From Nostoc sp. UHCC 0302 (GTDB lineage Bacteria > Cyanobacteriota > Cyanobacteriia > Cyanobacteriales > Nostocaceae): a stretch of 64,000 nt of DNA. The translations under genes were made by a program, and so were the position numbers. The DNA lies in NCBI RefSeq assembly GCF_038096175.1, contig NZ_CP151099.1, forward strand, positions 5,558,001 through 5,622,000, written 5' to 3'. Below, one piece after another: positions 54,404 to 64,000 of this stretch (positions are counted from its first letter, which is position 1; each line of letters starts with the position of its first letter). The notes under the pieces are model-generated. The model did not search any database. It was not told the origin of the DNA and saw only the letters and a program-made list of their open reading frames with translations.

Positions 54404-55288
54404 TCAAGTTAATAATTGATTATTGACTAACTGCTGTAATTCTTCTCTCAAAGATAGAGGTTGATACCCCAATGCAAATGCCTTGGAACTATCCAAAGAA
54501 ACATCTGATGGTCTAGGTGCTGCCATTTTTACATCTTGTTGTCGGCAAGATTTCAGCCCAACAGCAGGGAGTTGAAATACCTCAACTAATAATTGCCCAA
54601 AATCATAGCGCGAAATTCGCTCTCTACCACCTAAGTGAATAATACCGTTAACTTTTTCTAAGGCTAATAACAAACCTTTTGCCGCAGTTGTTCCACTGAC
54701 TGGCGTGCGGAATTCATCTATAAATAAACTTAGTTCTTTGCCCTCTTTTAAAGTTTGGATAAACGGTTGTATAAAGCTTTTAGCTGTGGGTGTTTCCACC
54801 CCAAACATTAATGGCATCCGGCACACTGCGGTCATGGAATATCGCTCTAGCATCCCTGCTTCAGCCAAAACTTTTTGCTCACCGTAAATATTTACAGGAG
54901 ATACAGAATCTGTTTCCTGATAGGGAGCATTTAAGCCATCAAAAACTAAGTCGGTGGAGGTAAAAACACAAGGAATGGAATTATCAGCGCAAAGTCCAGC
55001 AATATTGCATGATGCGATGACATTAATCAGGTGTGATTCTGCTGGATGAGTTTGACAAAAATTTGGTTGTGATTGTGCTGCGGTATGAATAACTGCTGCT
55101 GGTTTCACATCATTAAATATGCGTTTTAATTCCTGAAAATCTGTTAAATCCACCTTTAACATTTGAATGCCAGGAATTTCTAAAAAATGGGATAAATAAG
55201 TCCCATAAATTTCCCATTCTTGTTTTGCGAGCTGGCAAATGTGCCATCCTAAAAAACCAGTGGCTCCAGTAATTAATAACTTTTTCAT
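54404..55288 (-). CDS. RmlD-like sugar-nucleotide reductase
   Basis: An extended SDR enzyme of 294 aa. The NAD(P)-binding motif is GATGFLG at residues 8-14, and the catalytic YxxxK is in NIYGEQKVLAEAG, preceded by the Ser/Thr in VFTSTDLVFDG. It is similar to dTDP-4-dehydrorhamnose reductases (RmlD), which complete dTDP-rhamnose synthesis. No rmlABC gene is nearby, and the family also includes other sugar reductases. It is convergent with the NTPase gene (stops 3 bases apart). Confidence 0.82.
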   Translation of the reverse strand: MKKLLITGATGFLGWHICQLAKQEWEIYGTYLSHFLEIPGIQMLKVDLTDFQELKRIFNDVKPAAVIHTAAQSQPNFCQTHPAESHLINVIASCNIAGLCADNSIPCVFTSTDLVFDGLNAPYQETDSVSPVNIYGEQKVLAEAGMLERYSMTAVCRMPLMFGVETPTAKSFIQPFIQTLKEGKELSLFIDEFRTPVSGTTAAKGLLLALEKVNGIIHLGGRERISRYDFGQLLVEVFQLPAVGLKSCRQQDVKMAAPRPSDVSLDSSKAFALGYQPLSLREELQQLVNNQLLT

Positions 55289-55380
55289 CTCTAGTCAGAA
55301 CTTGTTTAAGACATAGATAAGTTAGAAAATATTAAATCTATTACACGAATTTATTTAATTATGAATCAATCTATGGGCGT

Positions 55381-56124
55381 TTATTGTAGTAATTCCTGAA
55401 ACTGCTTATCACTACGTACTTTCTTAAAATCTGGGTCAGTTTTTGCTAATTTCTTATACTTATCAGGAACAAGCTTGATTGCTTTATTTAAGTTCTCAAT
55501 TGCTAACTCTACATTGCTCTGTAAAGCATAAGAGCAAGCTTTGTTGTAATATGCTTCGTGTTTATCTGGCTTGATAGCGATCGCTTGATCATAAGATGCA
55601 ATAGCATCTTGGAAGCGTTGCAACTTCGTGAGGGCAATACCTCGATTAATCAAAGCTTCATACTTATTGGGTTTGAGAGCAAGCGCTTTATTGTAGGATG
55701 CAATGGCATCTTTGTAGCGTTGCAAAGATGTTAAAGAATTGCCACGGTTATACCAAGCTTCATCTTTACCAGAATTTATAGCGATCGCTCGATCATAAGA
55801 CGCAACAGCATCGTTGTAGCGTTGCATAGAAGTTAAAGCATTACCCCGATTAATCCAATATTCAGGACTGTCTGCTTTAATTGCGATCGCTTTATCGTAT
55901 GCTTTTATCGCATCTTCATAGCGTTGTGTATCTAACAAGTTATTACCTTGATGAAAGAAAGCTTCTGCCTTTTGGCTAGCTTTAGCTTCTATGAGAAGCT
56001 GGGCTACATTACTTTCTTGTACAACTTGTCTGGTATTTTCTGTTATGGAGTTTGCCCCATCACCACATCCAAATGCGAAGAAAATAATTAAGTTAGATGC
56101 AACGAAGCAGCGTAGAAAGACCAT
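55381..56124 (-). CDS. TPR-repeat lipoprotein
   Basis: From ATG 56124 the product has 247 aa. A short signal with FAFGC (Cys20) marks a lipoprotein. Five or six TPR units follow, e.g. GNNLLDTQRYEDAIKAYDKA, NRGNALTSMQRYNDAVASYD and NRGIALTKLQRFQDAIASYD. TPR arrays bind peptides or partner proteins. An upstream in-frame TTG (56133) adds three residues and is less likely. The target is unknown; localisation to the periplasmic membrane side is inferred from the lipobox. Confidence 0.85.
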   Translation of the reverse strand: MVFLRCFVASNLIIFFAFGCGDGANSITENTRQVVQESNVAQLLIEAKASQKAEAFFHQGNNLLDTQRYEDAIKAYDKAIAIKADSPEYWINRGNALTSMQRYNDAVASYDRAIAINSGKDEAWYNRGNSLTSLQRYKDAIASYNKALALKPNKYEALINRGIALTKLQRFQDAIASYDQAIAIKPDKHEAYYNKACSYALQSNVELAIENLNKAIKLVPDKYKKLAKTDPDFKKVRSDKQFQELLQ

Positions 56125-56762
56125 GTTCCACAAAACTTATAATGTAATGCTAGAATCTGTTCTAATGTTAAATTTGTGTCTAAACACAGTAATTTTTAAC
56201 ATTTATTCTTTGGGATTTAGCCAGCAAACTTTGCTAATTATGCATAAATTTGTTGGAGTATAAAGCACTGCTCATCGTAGCATATTAGATACATATAAAG
56301 CAATTACTTTGCTCAGAGATTATTTTCTAATCTCTAGCAATGACTTTCGGCTGTACATCAAAAATACAGAAAAATAATGTGTTTGAGCAAGCAGAAACAA
56401 ACTAAACCAAAGACATCATAATACTAAGCCGTGAGGCATTTAATTTTATCATGTTGGCGAAGGAGGGGAGAGTGGTAGAGAGTTTGACGGTTTTTACCAA
56501 AGCTACAAATGTGCAAACTCTAAAAACGATAGCTTAAAGCCTGCAATTCTGGACAAACTGATGTGCAGAAGAGTTAGGACTTAAGCAAGTGTTATATTTT
56601 TTTCTAAAGGTTGTCCAGCATCAACACTCCAAAACCCTTAACTTTTGGCCCTTGATTCTTGTCCCCTATAAAAGATATGTCTGCCAGTTGCGTCAGTTCT
56701 CATAGTAAGCAGTTAACATAAAACAGCTGTAGAACTGAATCTGCTGGGGCAAAATAGAAAGC
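56125..56762. other. Gap between the TPR gene and the pentapeptide membrane gene
   Basis: 640 bp, AT-rich, with no supported gene, tRNA or strong hairpin on either strand. Confidence 0.45.
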
Positions 56763-58115
56763 ATGACAATTAAACCTAACCCCCCCAATCTACCAACCCC
56801 AGAAACCTCCCCCGAAAGCGATTTACAGCAAGATGACTTTGACGGTGGTACAGGTGAGAAAAACCTAACTTCAGAAGCTTTAGCTGCACAACAAGCCTTA
56901 GCTGCAATTTCGTCTTTGCAATCTTCGCAAAATACAACTGCCCTACAACAAGCCCATTCCAGCTTCAAGCCAGTCAGTACAATTCAATTCACAGTTAAAC
57001 CAAGGGCATTGTTAATTACTCTAATAGCGATCGCCATAACTTTTATTGGATTTGTCCTAGATAACTGGATCATCGGCATCTTGGGAACATTTATAACTTT
57101 AGTGTTATCTCTAGCGATGCTATTGCCTTGGTTGCAATTTGTAGTCAAAGAATGGTTTTCACCCCAAGATAGAACACTGTTTGTTGCTTTTGTAGGACTA
57201 ATTGTAGCCATAATTGGCTTTATAAAATTTTCTGGTCTGGGCTACCGCTTATTTCTTTGGGGACGCACAATACAATGGGATGCTGCTGGAACTTTAGCAG
57301 AATGGTTTGGTGCTTTGGGGCAAATTCTCATCGCCATCATCGCTGTTTACGTAGCGTGGCGACAATACGTAATTTCCAAAGATTTGACTATTCAGCAAAA
57401 TCTGCTGACAGTCCAGCAAAATATTATCACCCAACAGCAGACGATTGATTCTTATTTTCAAGGCGTCTCAGATTTGGTATTAGATGAAGAAGGATTATTA
57501 GAAGATTGGCCTCAAGAAAGAGCGATCGCTGAAGGACGAACTGCGGCAATTTTTAGTAGTGTAGATAGAACAGGCAAAGCGAAAATTCTCCGCTTTCTCT
57601 CACGTTCTAAGTTACTAACACCCCTAAAACGCGATCGCCGATTAGGTCGAGCTATTTTTAATGGTAATGGCGGTTATGAAGAAGACCGCCTAGAAGGTGT
57701 GCGCGTCATCGATTTGGGTGTAATGCTAGCCGCAGCAGACCTTTCGGGTACTGATTTACGTTGGACTGATCTTAGCGAAGCTAATCTTGTCCGCGGTAAT
57801 CTCAGTGGTTGTGACTTGGTAAAAGCCAACCTCGCTCGCACAATTTTATACGATGCCAATCTCAGCGGTGCTGACCTGAACGGGGCTAGATTATTCTATG
57901 GCATAGTAGAAACGGCATCACCCCGCAGTCGCACGCAACCACCAGACTATGATACTGGCGAACACACTGGCGCTGTGGTAGAAAATGCCGATTTCACCAA
58001 CGTGCAACGTATGTCAGAGTCAGTACGTTACTACTGCTGTGCTTGGGGTGGGGAACAAACTAGAGGCACTATTCCCGATGGTTGTGAGGGCATTCCTAAT
58101 TTATTGGGAAGATAA
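56763..58115 (+). CDS. Membrane protein with C-terminal pentapeptide repeats
   Basis: The 450-aa product has a Pro/Ser/Asp-rich cytosolic start (1-75), then membrane segments (about 82-100, 105-125, 140-158 and a fourth near 185-200), a Gln-rich helical part (TIQQNLLTVQQNIITQQQTI, about 215-240), then a soluble region and pentapeptide repeats (LSGTDLRWTDLSEANLVRG, CDLVKANLARTILYDANLSG). The end has CC and Cys residues (YYCCAWGGE). The combination of a membrane anchor, coiled coil and pentapeptide helix is found in conserved cyanobacterial proteins of unknown role. It does not resemble a channel or enzyme. Confidence 0.8.
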   Translation: MTIKPNPPNLPTPETSPESDLQQDDFDGGTGEKNLTSEALAAQQALAAISSLQSSQNTTALQQAHSSFKPVSTIQFTVKPRALLITLIAIAITFIGFVLDNWIIGILGTFITLVLSLAMLLPWLQFVVKEWFSPQDRTLFVAFVGLIVAIIGFIKFSGLGYRLFLWGRTIQWDAAGTLAEWFGALGQILIAIIAVYVAWRQYVISKDLTIQQNLLTVQQNIITQQQTIDSYFQGVSDLVLDEEGLLEDWPQERAIAEGRTAAIFSSVDRTGKAKILRFLSRSKLLTPLKRDRRLGRAIFNGNGGYEEDRLEGVRVIDLGVMLAAADLSGTDLRWTDLSEANLVRGNLSGCDLVKANLARTILYDANLSGADLNGARLFYGIVETASPRSRTQPPDYDTGEHTGAVVENADFTNVQRMSESVRYYCCAWGGEQTRGTIPDGCEGIPNLLGR

Positions 58116-58202
58116 TATTGACATTGAAACGGCAGGGGAGCAGGGGGCAGGGGAGAAAATTTGTAAGTTTTACCTAAAATGCCCTATTTTAATTAATGTT
58201 TA

Positions 58203-58973
58203 TTACTCACCATCAGATAAAGTGAGGATTTCAACTCCATCTTCTGTGACGGCTAAGGTATGCTCACACTGGGCTGAAAGCTTGCGATCGCGAGTTACAG
58301 CAGTCCAACCATCACTCAAAACTTCCACTTCCCAAGTGCCTTCGTTAATCATCGGCTCAATGGTAAACACCATCCCAGGTCTAATCCGTTTGCCTTTGCC
58401 ACGCGTACCATAATGCGGAATATCAGGCGCAGTGTGGAAAATATTGCTAATGCCGTGTCCAACGAAGTCTCGCACTACAGAAAAGCCTTGTGCTTCAGCA
58501 TACTCTTGAATCGCTGCACCAATGTCGCCAATCCGCGCCCCCGGTTTGACTTCAGCAATACCTAAGTAGAGACACTTTTCGGTCACCTCCACTAGCTTTT
58601 TCGCCTTTGGAGAAGGAGTACCGACTAAAAATGTCTTGGATGTATCGCCGTGATAACCTTCAACAATCGGCGTTACATCGATGTTGATAATGTCACCGTC
58701 CTTAAGAATCTGCTTGGCATTGGGGATACCGTGACAAATTACCTCATTTACACTGGTGCAAATTGATTTCGGATAACCTTTGTAGCCTAGAGGTGCGCTT
58801 TTAGCCCCGTGTGCCTGTGTCCAACGTTCGGCTTCATCATTGAGTTCGAGAGTACTTACTCCTGGCTTCACCAGTGGTTCAAGATGCTGTAAAAGTTTGG
58901 CAGCCAAACGTCCCGCCTGGCGCATTTTGTCTAATTCTCGTTGCGATAAAACAGTGATTAGTTCAGTTTTCAT
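58203..58973 (-). CDS. map: Methionine aminopeptidase, type I
   Basis: Map removes the initiator Met from nascent proteins. The five metal ligands are visible: Asp in INIDVTPIVEGYHGD (two), His in GHGISNIFH, Glu in TIEPMINEG and Glu in QCEHTLAVTEDG. Length is 256 aa, type I without an N-terminal zinc-finger extension. LVKPGVSTLELNDEAERW is typical. It is on the same strand as bvdR (21 bases downstream of it), so a shared transcript is possible, although the functions are not linked. Confidence 0.96.
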   Translation of the reverse strand: MKTELITVLSQRELDKMRQAGRLAAKLLQHLEPLVKPGVSTLELNDEAERWTQAHGAKSAPLGYKGYPKSICTSVNEVICHGIPNAKQILKDGDIINIDVTPIVEGYHGDTSKTFLVGTPSPKAKKLVEVTEKCLYLGIAEVKPGARIGDIGAAIQEYAEAQGFSVVRDFVGHGISNIFHTAPDIPHYGTRGKGKRIRPGMVFTIEPMINEGTWEVEVLSDGWTAVTRDRKLSAQCEHTLAVTEDGVEILTLSDGE

Positions 58974-58994
58974 GAAATTTCATCTGGAGGATTT

Positions 58995-60002
58995 TTACAT
59001 AAATATCGTTAACCCCGTCTGTGCAGCTCTTTTAGCGGCATCAGCAACTTTTAGAGTATACAAGCTCTCTTCTGGAGTAACGTACAAAGGAGTGCCATCA
59101 AAAAGATGGTCTAGTACCATATTCGTATCTTTGGCAAACAAACCCCGGCGAGTTCCAACTTCTATGGGCGTTGTTTCTCCGTCTTGAATAAAAAATCCGG
59201 TATCGCCATCAAAAATTAACCCTCCTTTTTCGCCATGAACTTCAAATTTGCGTTCTGGCTGCCAGAGTGTTTCACCTTTGCCATAAATTACTTGTGCTAA
59301 AAGTCCACTACTGAAGTTCACTTGAGTAATGCAGAAACAGGTTTGATAGTATTCTGATTCTGGTTCGGTTTCCCAATATCGTTGATGAGAGTTAACAGTT
59401 AATACTTGACCAAACAAATCAGTGAGACGATGTAATCGGGATAGCGCACCAATCAAAGGAAAACCAAAAAGCTCATGGTTATAAGTCCACTTGCGCGGTG
59501 CGGGATGCAGCGGATTGATTGTGCTATAGCGAACATAAAACACATTGCCAACTTTTGCTATGTGCTGCTTCAAAGCTTGATGCAGCCCGCCTAAGAGTTC
59601 GATATGCTCAACGTGGAGTAGTTTTTGTTTGGCTTTGGCTAAGGCGATGAGTTCTTCAGCTTCTACCACGTCCAACGAAAGGGGATACTCTACAATGACG
59701 TGCTTACCATGAGTGAGTGCTGCACGGGCGATCACACCATGATCTCGATTAATAGTGGATATCACTATCAAATCCACATCTTCACGCTCTACTAGCTGTT
59801 GCCAAGAATCGAATGCCTCAGTTTGGTATTGTGTGGCAAACTCTTGTGTTTTTTCGGCGTTATGACCAACAATTCCAACTAAATGCGATCGCGCACGCTC
59901 ATCATTTAGCAATGCCTCAGCCCGGAACTTTGCTGCATTTCCAGTACCAACTAAACCCACACGCACTTTTTCTTTTTCCAAAGCCGTCTCTGAATTATAC
60001 AT
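58995..60002 (-). CDS. bvdR: Biliverdin reductase (BvdR), Gfo/Idh/MocA fold
   Basis: The product resembles the Synechocystis BvdR, which reduces biliverdin to bilirubin with NADPH and affects phycobilisome formation. The dinucleotide motif is GLVGTGNAAKFRAEAL. Blocks shared with BvdR include KHVIVEYPLSLD, LLHVEHIELLGGLHQA, YVRYSTINPLHPAPRKWTY, VIYGKGE and GTRRGLFAKDT. With the ATG at 60002, preceded by GAGG, it has 335 aa; an upstream GTG at 60029 is in frame but weaker. The identification rests on similarity recalled from the Synechocystis sequence, so a check by alignment is worthwhile. Other sugar dehydrogenases of this fold are less similar. Confidence 0.75.
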   Translation of the reverse strand: MYNSETALEKEKVRVGLVGTGNAAKFRAEALLNDERARSHLVGIVGHNAEKTQEFATQYQTEAFDSWQQLVEREDVDLIVISTINRDHGVIARAALTHGKHVIVEYPLSLDVVEAEELIALAKAKQKLLHVEHIELLGGLHQALKQHIAKVGNVFYVRYSTINPLHPAPRKWTYNHELFGFPLIGALSRLHRLTDLFGQVLTVNSHQRYWETEPESEYYQTCFCITQVNFSSGLLAQVIYGKGETLWQPERKFEVHGEKGGLIFDGDTGFFIQDGETTPIEVGTRRGLFAKDTNMVLDHLFDGTPLYVTPEESLYTLKVADAAKRAAQTGLTIFM

Positions 60003-60771
<769 letters not shown>

Positions 60772-61089
60772 GAGTTAGGCGCCTCAATAATAAATCTCTT
60801 GCAAGAGTTACTGATGTTAGAAAAATAGAAGCAGCACATTTTAGGAAAAAATTCCCTAATTGTGTGCATCTTCAAGCTAATTTGGCAAACGTCTTATTTC
60901 ACGTAAGGCAGGAACACAGTAAATTTTGTGTTCCTGCTTAATTAACATTTTTTTAGTTTGCTCAATTGATGCTACTACAGACTGAGTAGTAGCGATAGTT
61001 TAACGATGTTGTCGAGTTTTTAACTAAAAGCCCATTTCATTTATTAGACAACGAAGGGATGAAAATATTTCTTCTCCAGTTGTTAGATT
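60772..61089. other. Gap between petF and the SpoIID-like gene
   Basis: No gene. A hairpin (GCAGGAACACA with TGTGTTCCTGC, 60908-60937) followed shortly by T-rich text is a likely petF terminator. The rest has no recognisable signal. Confidence 0.5.
60908..60937 (+). terminator. Hairpin after petF
   Basis: GCAGGAACACA/TGTGTTCCTGC stem with an A/T-rich loop (GTAAATTT), then TTAATTAACATTTTTTT. It lies about 135 bases after the petF stop. Confidence 0.6.
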
Positions 61090-62679
61090 TTAGAACTTAA
61101 TTTCATCGCTGAGCATTTTTATCTGAGTGTTGGGATAGTAGAATTGCAAAATTTTTGGACTCGACCAACCTAGTTTGGCTAAATTTTGAGCGCCAGTTTG
61201 GCTAAGCCCGACTCCATGTCCTAAGCCACCACCAATAAAAGCATATCCCCATAAATCCGGCTTACCTTTGTTCAAAGGTTCCAGGTAAAAAAGGGTACTT
61301 CTGGGAGCAGCAAAAGCACTGCGAACTTCATCTTTGTGTAGAATAAAAGTGCCAATATCAGTTTTAACGGCGAGTTCCAGAATGCGCCCACTCTGGCTTC
61401 GCTTCACTACGGCCATAGCCTGAATTTTTTTAAATTTCGCATAAGGATTGTTTTTCACCTGCAAAAATTTCTGCAAGTCCTTGGTGATATCCTCTATAGG
61501 AGTTTCTTTGCGCCAGCGAAACATATCCCAGGTACTTTCATTAAATCCTTTTTGCAGACTAATAAACTGCTTAAAATTCTTTTCATTGTCTAAACTCTGC
61601 TTAGACAAGTTCCAAAAATTATTAGCAGTATCCACTACTGGGCGCAGATAGGGGCGATCTTTTCCATTCCAGACATCGCTAAAAGAAGCGGTGACGCCAC
61701 CTGTAGTAGAAGAATAAAGGGCATCCGCTAGCTGATTTTCATAAGTTAGTACCATACCCCTGGTTGCGGCGATCGCTTTATCTGTTTTACTAGCCGCTCC
61801 ATTCAGCCCATAATAAACTTGGCAGTGAGTATCAGCACACAATTGGTAGTTATCTGTGGCAAATCTATCTAAATTCCGCAAGGCATAAGTTCGGGCAAGA
61901 ATTGTTTGGGCTTCTAGTGCTGCTGTTGGCGCATCTGTACCAATTTCATAAGGTACAACCCCACGCAAATAAGTTTCTAATGGCACTTCATTCACTAGAG
62001 TGTATGTACCGTAAGCATTCGGCTGTAAAGTTAGCCGTCCAGCGTAAAGACGAGCATTTCCAGGTTTTTCGTCTTTATCCACCCGAATTAAGTTGTTTTC
62101 TGTGCTAATTTCTACATTGGTTGGGCTGTAACGTTTGCCATCCACTACCCAACTAACTCGTGGCACTTGTTTTAATACTTTAGTATCAATTTTTCCAATT
62201 TTATTACCAGAACTTTGTATGCTTTGCAATAGTAAGCGCCGCAGTAGGGGAGTACTGTAAACATCCCGTTTTGCCCAAACTTGCCAGCGTTCTGGCTGGG
62301 CTATTTCCACCTCTATTCCCTGAGAACGCCAATTTTGGGCGCTGTCTTCAGCATTCTCAAAGGTGCGATAAGTACCTAAAACTACCACTTCCTCAACTGC
62401 TGGCTGGGGTAAGGCTTGCATCACCGTTTCCAGTTTGACGGGATTTTGGGTAACTAAGGTTTGCTGCTTGTTGCCTGCCTGAAATTTTAGCTTTAAGCGA
62501 TCGCCTTTTGTTGGTTCTAGTTGCAGCTTTGCTTTGGGTTTGTCTCCAAATCGCTGCACAATCCCAATCCTCAGTTCTACATCTTTTGTTTTACTTGCAG
62601 GGCCAGATGCAGCAGTCAATCCCAATAAACAAAATGCTGTGAGTACAGTGTAGGAAAAACGCCAGAACGAAAATTTCAT
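61090..62679 (-). CDS. SpoIID/LytB-domain exported protein
   Basis: From ATG 62679 the product has 529 aa with a signal peptide (MKFSFWRFSYTVLTAFCLLG). An N-terminal SPOR-like/beta region (about 40-200) leads to a SpoIID domain: LETYLRGVVPYEIGTDAP, ALEAQTILARTYAL, TGGVTASFSDVWNG and GHGVGLSQTGAQNLA. SpoIID of Bacillus is a peptidoglycan lytic transglycosylase; cyanobacterial members lack sporulation and probably act on septal or wall glycan. An in-frame ATG at 62754 would add 25 basic residues before the signal and is less likely. No partner is seen. Confidence 0.85.
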   Translation of the reverse strand: MKFSFWRFSYTVLTAFCLLGLTAASGPASKTKDVELRIGIVQRFGDKPKAKLQLEPTKGDRLKLKFQAGNKQQTLVTQNPVKLETVMQALPQPAVEEVVVLGTYRTFENAEDSAQNWRSQGIEVEIAQPERWQVWAKRDVYSTPLLRRLLLQSIQSSGNKIGKIDTKVLKQVPRVSWVVDGKRYSPTNVEISTENNLIRVDKDEKPGNARLYAGRLTLQPNAYGTYTLVNEVPLETYLRGVVPYEIGTDAPTAALEAQTILARTYALRNLDRFATDNYQLCADTHCQVYYGLNGAASKTDKAIAATRGMVLTYENQLADALYSSTTGGVTASFSDVWNGKDRPYLRPVVDTANNFWNLSKQSLDNEKNFKQFISLQKGFNESTWDMFRWRKETPIEDITKDLQKFLQVKNNPYAKFKKIQAMAVVKRSQSGRILELAVKTDIGTFILHKDEVRSAFAAPRSTLFYLEPLNKGKPDLWGYAFIGGGLGHGVGLSQTGAQNLAKLGWSSPKILQFYYPNTQIKMLSDEIKF

Positions 62680-62816
62680 GGAAATTCGATTGTACCCCTC
62701 TGTGTGCTGGGGCAGATTTTCCAGTTGCTTCGTAACGCGGTGTTTTTGTCGCATGAGCGCTCCAATGATACCATTACCAGTTTTGCCTCTAAAATAAGTT
62801 GCAATACGAAGTCATA

Positions 62817-63131
62817 ATGACTATGATTTATATAGAGATACAAACAGAACTAGTTGAAAAAACTCCTATGGTGAGAGTTCAAGAAATTCCATTAAATCAA
62901 ATCAAGCGGCCATTGCCCCGTGCCAACGATCCCAATAAAGTAGAAGCCTTAATGGAATCGATTGCGGCAATTGGACAGCAAGAACCCATAGATGTCTTAG
63001 AAGTAGATGGACAATATTATGGCTTTTCTGGTTGCCATCGTTATGAAGCTTGTCAGCGTTTGGGTAAAGAAACCATTCTAGCCAAAGTCCGCAAAGCTCC
63101 TCGCAGTGTTTTAAAGATGCATTTGGCATAG
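62817..63131 (+). CDS. srx: Sulfiredoxin
   Basis: Srx repairs over-oxidised 2-Cys peroxiredoxins with ATP and thiol. The active-site signature FSGCHRYEACQRLG has the catalytic Cys, and APRSVLKMHL is the conserved end. The ATG at 62817 gives 104 aa; many homologues start at the ATG at 62868 (MVRVQEIPLNQI), giving 87 aa. The shorter form matches the family better, but neither start has a clear ribosome site. It lies close upstream of a Dps-type gene, both linked to oxidative stress. Confidence 0.85.
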   Translation: MTMIYIEIQTELVEKTPMVRVQEIPLNQIKRPLPRANDPNKVEALMESIAAIGQQEPIDVLEVDGQYYGFSGCHRYEACQRLGKETILAKVRKAPRSVLKMHLA

Positions 63132-63247
63132 TGTATGGGTCATAGGGCATAGAGCATGGGAGCATAGAACTTGGGGCATGGCAAAAAATAGCAGACAATC
63201 AATGATGCCCAATACCCAATTACATATAACTTAATTAGGAGAAAATT

Positions 63248-63739
63248 ATGTCATCTCTAGGAACAGTTAAAAATGTGAATATCGGCATAGACGAAGCAAG
63301 TAGAGCTAAAATCGCCGAGGGGCTGTCTCGCTTGTTGGCTGACACGTACACACTGTATCTGAAAACTCATAATTTCCATTGGAACGTTACAGGCCCAATG
63401 TTCCAAACTTTGCATCTGATGTTTGAAACACAGTATACAGAATTAGCCTTAGCCGTTGATTTGATTGCCGAGAGGATTAGAGCATTAGGCTATCCTGCAC
63501 CAGGAACCTATAGTGAATATGCCAAACTGAGTTCGATTGCAGAAACCCCAGGAGTTCCGAAAGCGAAAGAAATGATCGGTTTACTGGTGGAAGGACAAGA
63601 AGCCGTAGCCAGAACTGCGCGGTCTATTTTCCCCGTAGTTGAAGAGGTAAATGACGAACCCACCGTTGATTTATTGACTCAGCGGATGCAAGTTCACGAA
63701 AAGACAGCTTGGATGTTGAGAAGTTTACTGGAAGAATAA
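63248..63739 (+). CDS. Dps-type ferritin-like protein
   Basis: Dps proteins form dodecamers that oxidise and store iron with H2O2 and protect DNA. The 163-aa product has the ferroxidase and inter-subunit motif [20 protein letters not shown], then [20 protein letters not shown] with the acidic partner residues. The N-terminus lacks a Lys-rich DNA-binding tail. Filamentous cyanobacteria have several Dps paralogues; which one this is cannot be told. The gap from srx is 116 bases. Confidence 0.92.
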   Translation: MSSLGTVKNVNIGIDEASRAKIAEGLSRLLADTYTLYLKTHNFHWNVTGPMFQTLHLMFETQYTELALAVDLIAERIRALGYPAPGTYSEYAKLSSIAETPGVPKAKEMIGLLVEGQEAVARTARSIFPVVEEVNDEPTVDLLTQRMQVHEKTAWMLRSLLEE

Positions 63740-63752
63740 GACTAAGGAAAGG

Positions 63753-63840
63753 GGCAGCACTTCTCTACGAAAGGCTGCGCCCTAAGCGCAGCTATGCCGC
63801 AGGCTTTACGACTATGCTCAGTGACCGAGGGGCAGGGAGC
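63753..63840. repeat. Shortened copy of the repeat at 41137-41293
   Basis: Same text GGCAGCACTTCTCTACGA, GCAGCTATGCCGCAGGCTTT and CAGTGACCGAGG in the same order, but with the central part of the other copy missing (about 60-70 bases). There is no gene. Confidence 0.75.
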
Positions 63841-63900
63841 AGGGGAGAATAACTATTGACTCCTAATTCCTAACTCTCAATGCCCAATCCCCCATCCCCA

Positions 63901-64000
63901 ATGCCCAATCCTAATTTCACCCAGAAGTTGCAAGATTTAATGCAACGGGTGGGTATTTCCAGTTTTAGAGCGCTAAGTCGTGCTGCTGACGTTTCAGAAC
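63901..64000 (+). CDS. Helix-turn-helix protein, N-terminal part (3' end outside window)
   Basis: The frame MPNPNFTQKLQDLMQRVGIS, then FRALSRAADVSE, runs to the window edge. The pattern LMQRVGISSFRALSRAADVS is an XRE-type helix-turn-helix start. In cyanobacteria similar N-termini occur in front of a GrpE-like domain, but nothing of that can be seen here. The ATG lies in heptamer repeat DNA (ATGCCCAATCC); an ATG exactly 21 bases earlier (63880) is in the same frame and would add MPNPPSP. Confidence 0.55.
   Translation, partial: MPNPNFTQKLQDLMQRVGISSFRALSRAADVSE

Overview
The window is chromosomal DNA of a cyanobacterium, most likely a filamentous Nostoc/Anabaena-type species. It carries genes for both photosystems and their assembly (psbD-psbC, psb28, psaE, ycf4), ndhO, petF ferredoxin and a BvdR-type biliverdin reductase. 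The octamer GCGATCGC (HIP1) recurs throughout, and many gaps are filled with 7-bp tandem repeats and palindromic repeats typical of Nostoc genomes. No rRNA, tRNA, transposase, integrase or cas gene was recognised.

Layout. 1-12960: end of a response regulator, a 155-bp MITE-like element, uvrC, a small zinc-ribbon gene, a Gln-rich exported protein, rlmN, an H-NOX/histidine-kinase pair, a MIF-like tautomerase, cobM, lgt, coaD and an overlapping DivIVA-like coiled-coil gene. 13162-14649: a 21-repeat CRISPR array without cas genes, read on the minus strand. 14913-29113: mostly housekeeping and photosynthesis genes (a TldE/TldD pair, cysS, a His-rich COG0523 GTPase, dtd, psb28, a MoaB/MogA gene, mraY, a DUF3134 gene, a fibrillin, psaE, mutM, ndhO, mdh), followed by two repeat-rich or lipoprotein hypotheticals.

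29696-34679 is accessory: a three-gene cassette (probable winged-helix protein, P-loop ATPase, DUF1802-like protein with a PD-(D/E)XK nuclease core), then a small gene plus retropepsin-like protease gene lying between two 116-bp direct repeats that copy the 3' end of the nuclease gene. 34760-48089 returns to core genes: an ACT-domain protein with a ketopantoate-reductase-like partner, psbC/psbD with a structured leader, ycf4, a cyclophilin lipoprotein, a ketoacyl synthase, a pentapeptide protein and the glycine cleavage genes gcvT-gcvH-gcvP.

48229-54400 is a second accessory island: a 21-bp minisatellite, a NACHT-type NTPase gene and a WD40 gene that look like two halves of one STAND receptor, a Uma2-type nuclease and a second NTPase related to the first. 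The WD40 repeats are nearly identical except at a few positions, as in recognition receptors that diversify by repeat exchange. The rest (54404-64000) holds an RmlD-like reductase, a TPR lipoprotein, a pentapeptide membrane protein, map, bvdR, petF, a SpoIID-like protein, sulfiredoxin, a Dps-type ferritin and the start of a helix-turn-helix gene.

The best candidates for an undescribed system are the ATPase/nuclease cassette (29696-33731) and the split NACHT/WD40 pair (48686-52523). Both functional readings are inferences from domain content and gene order. A recurring theme is repeat DNA carried in frame inside conserved genes (cysS, mutM, gcvP and the NTPase at 53168).
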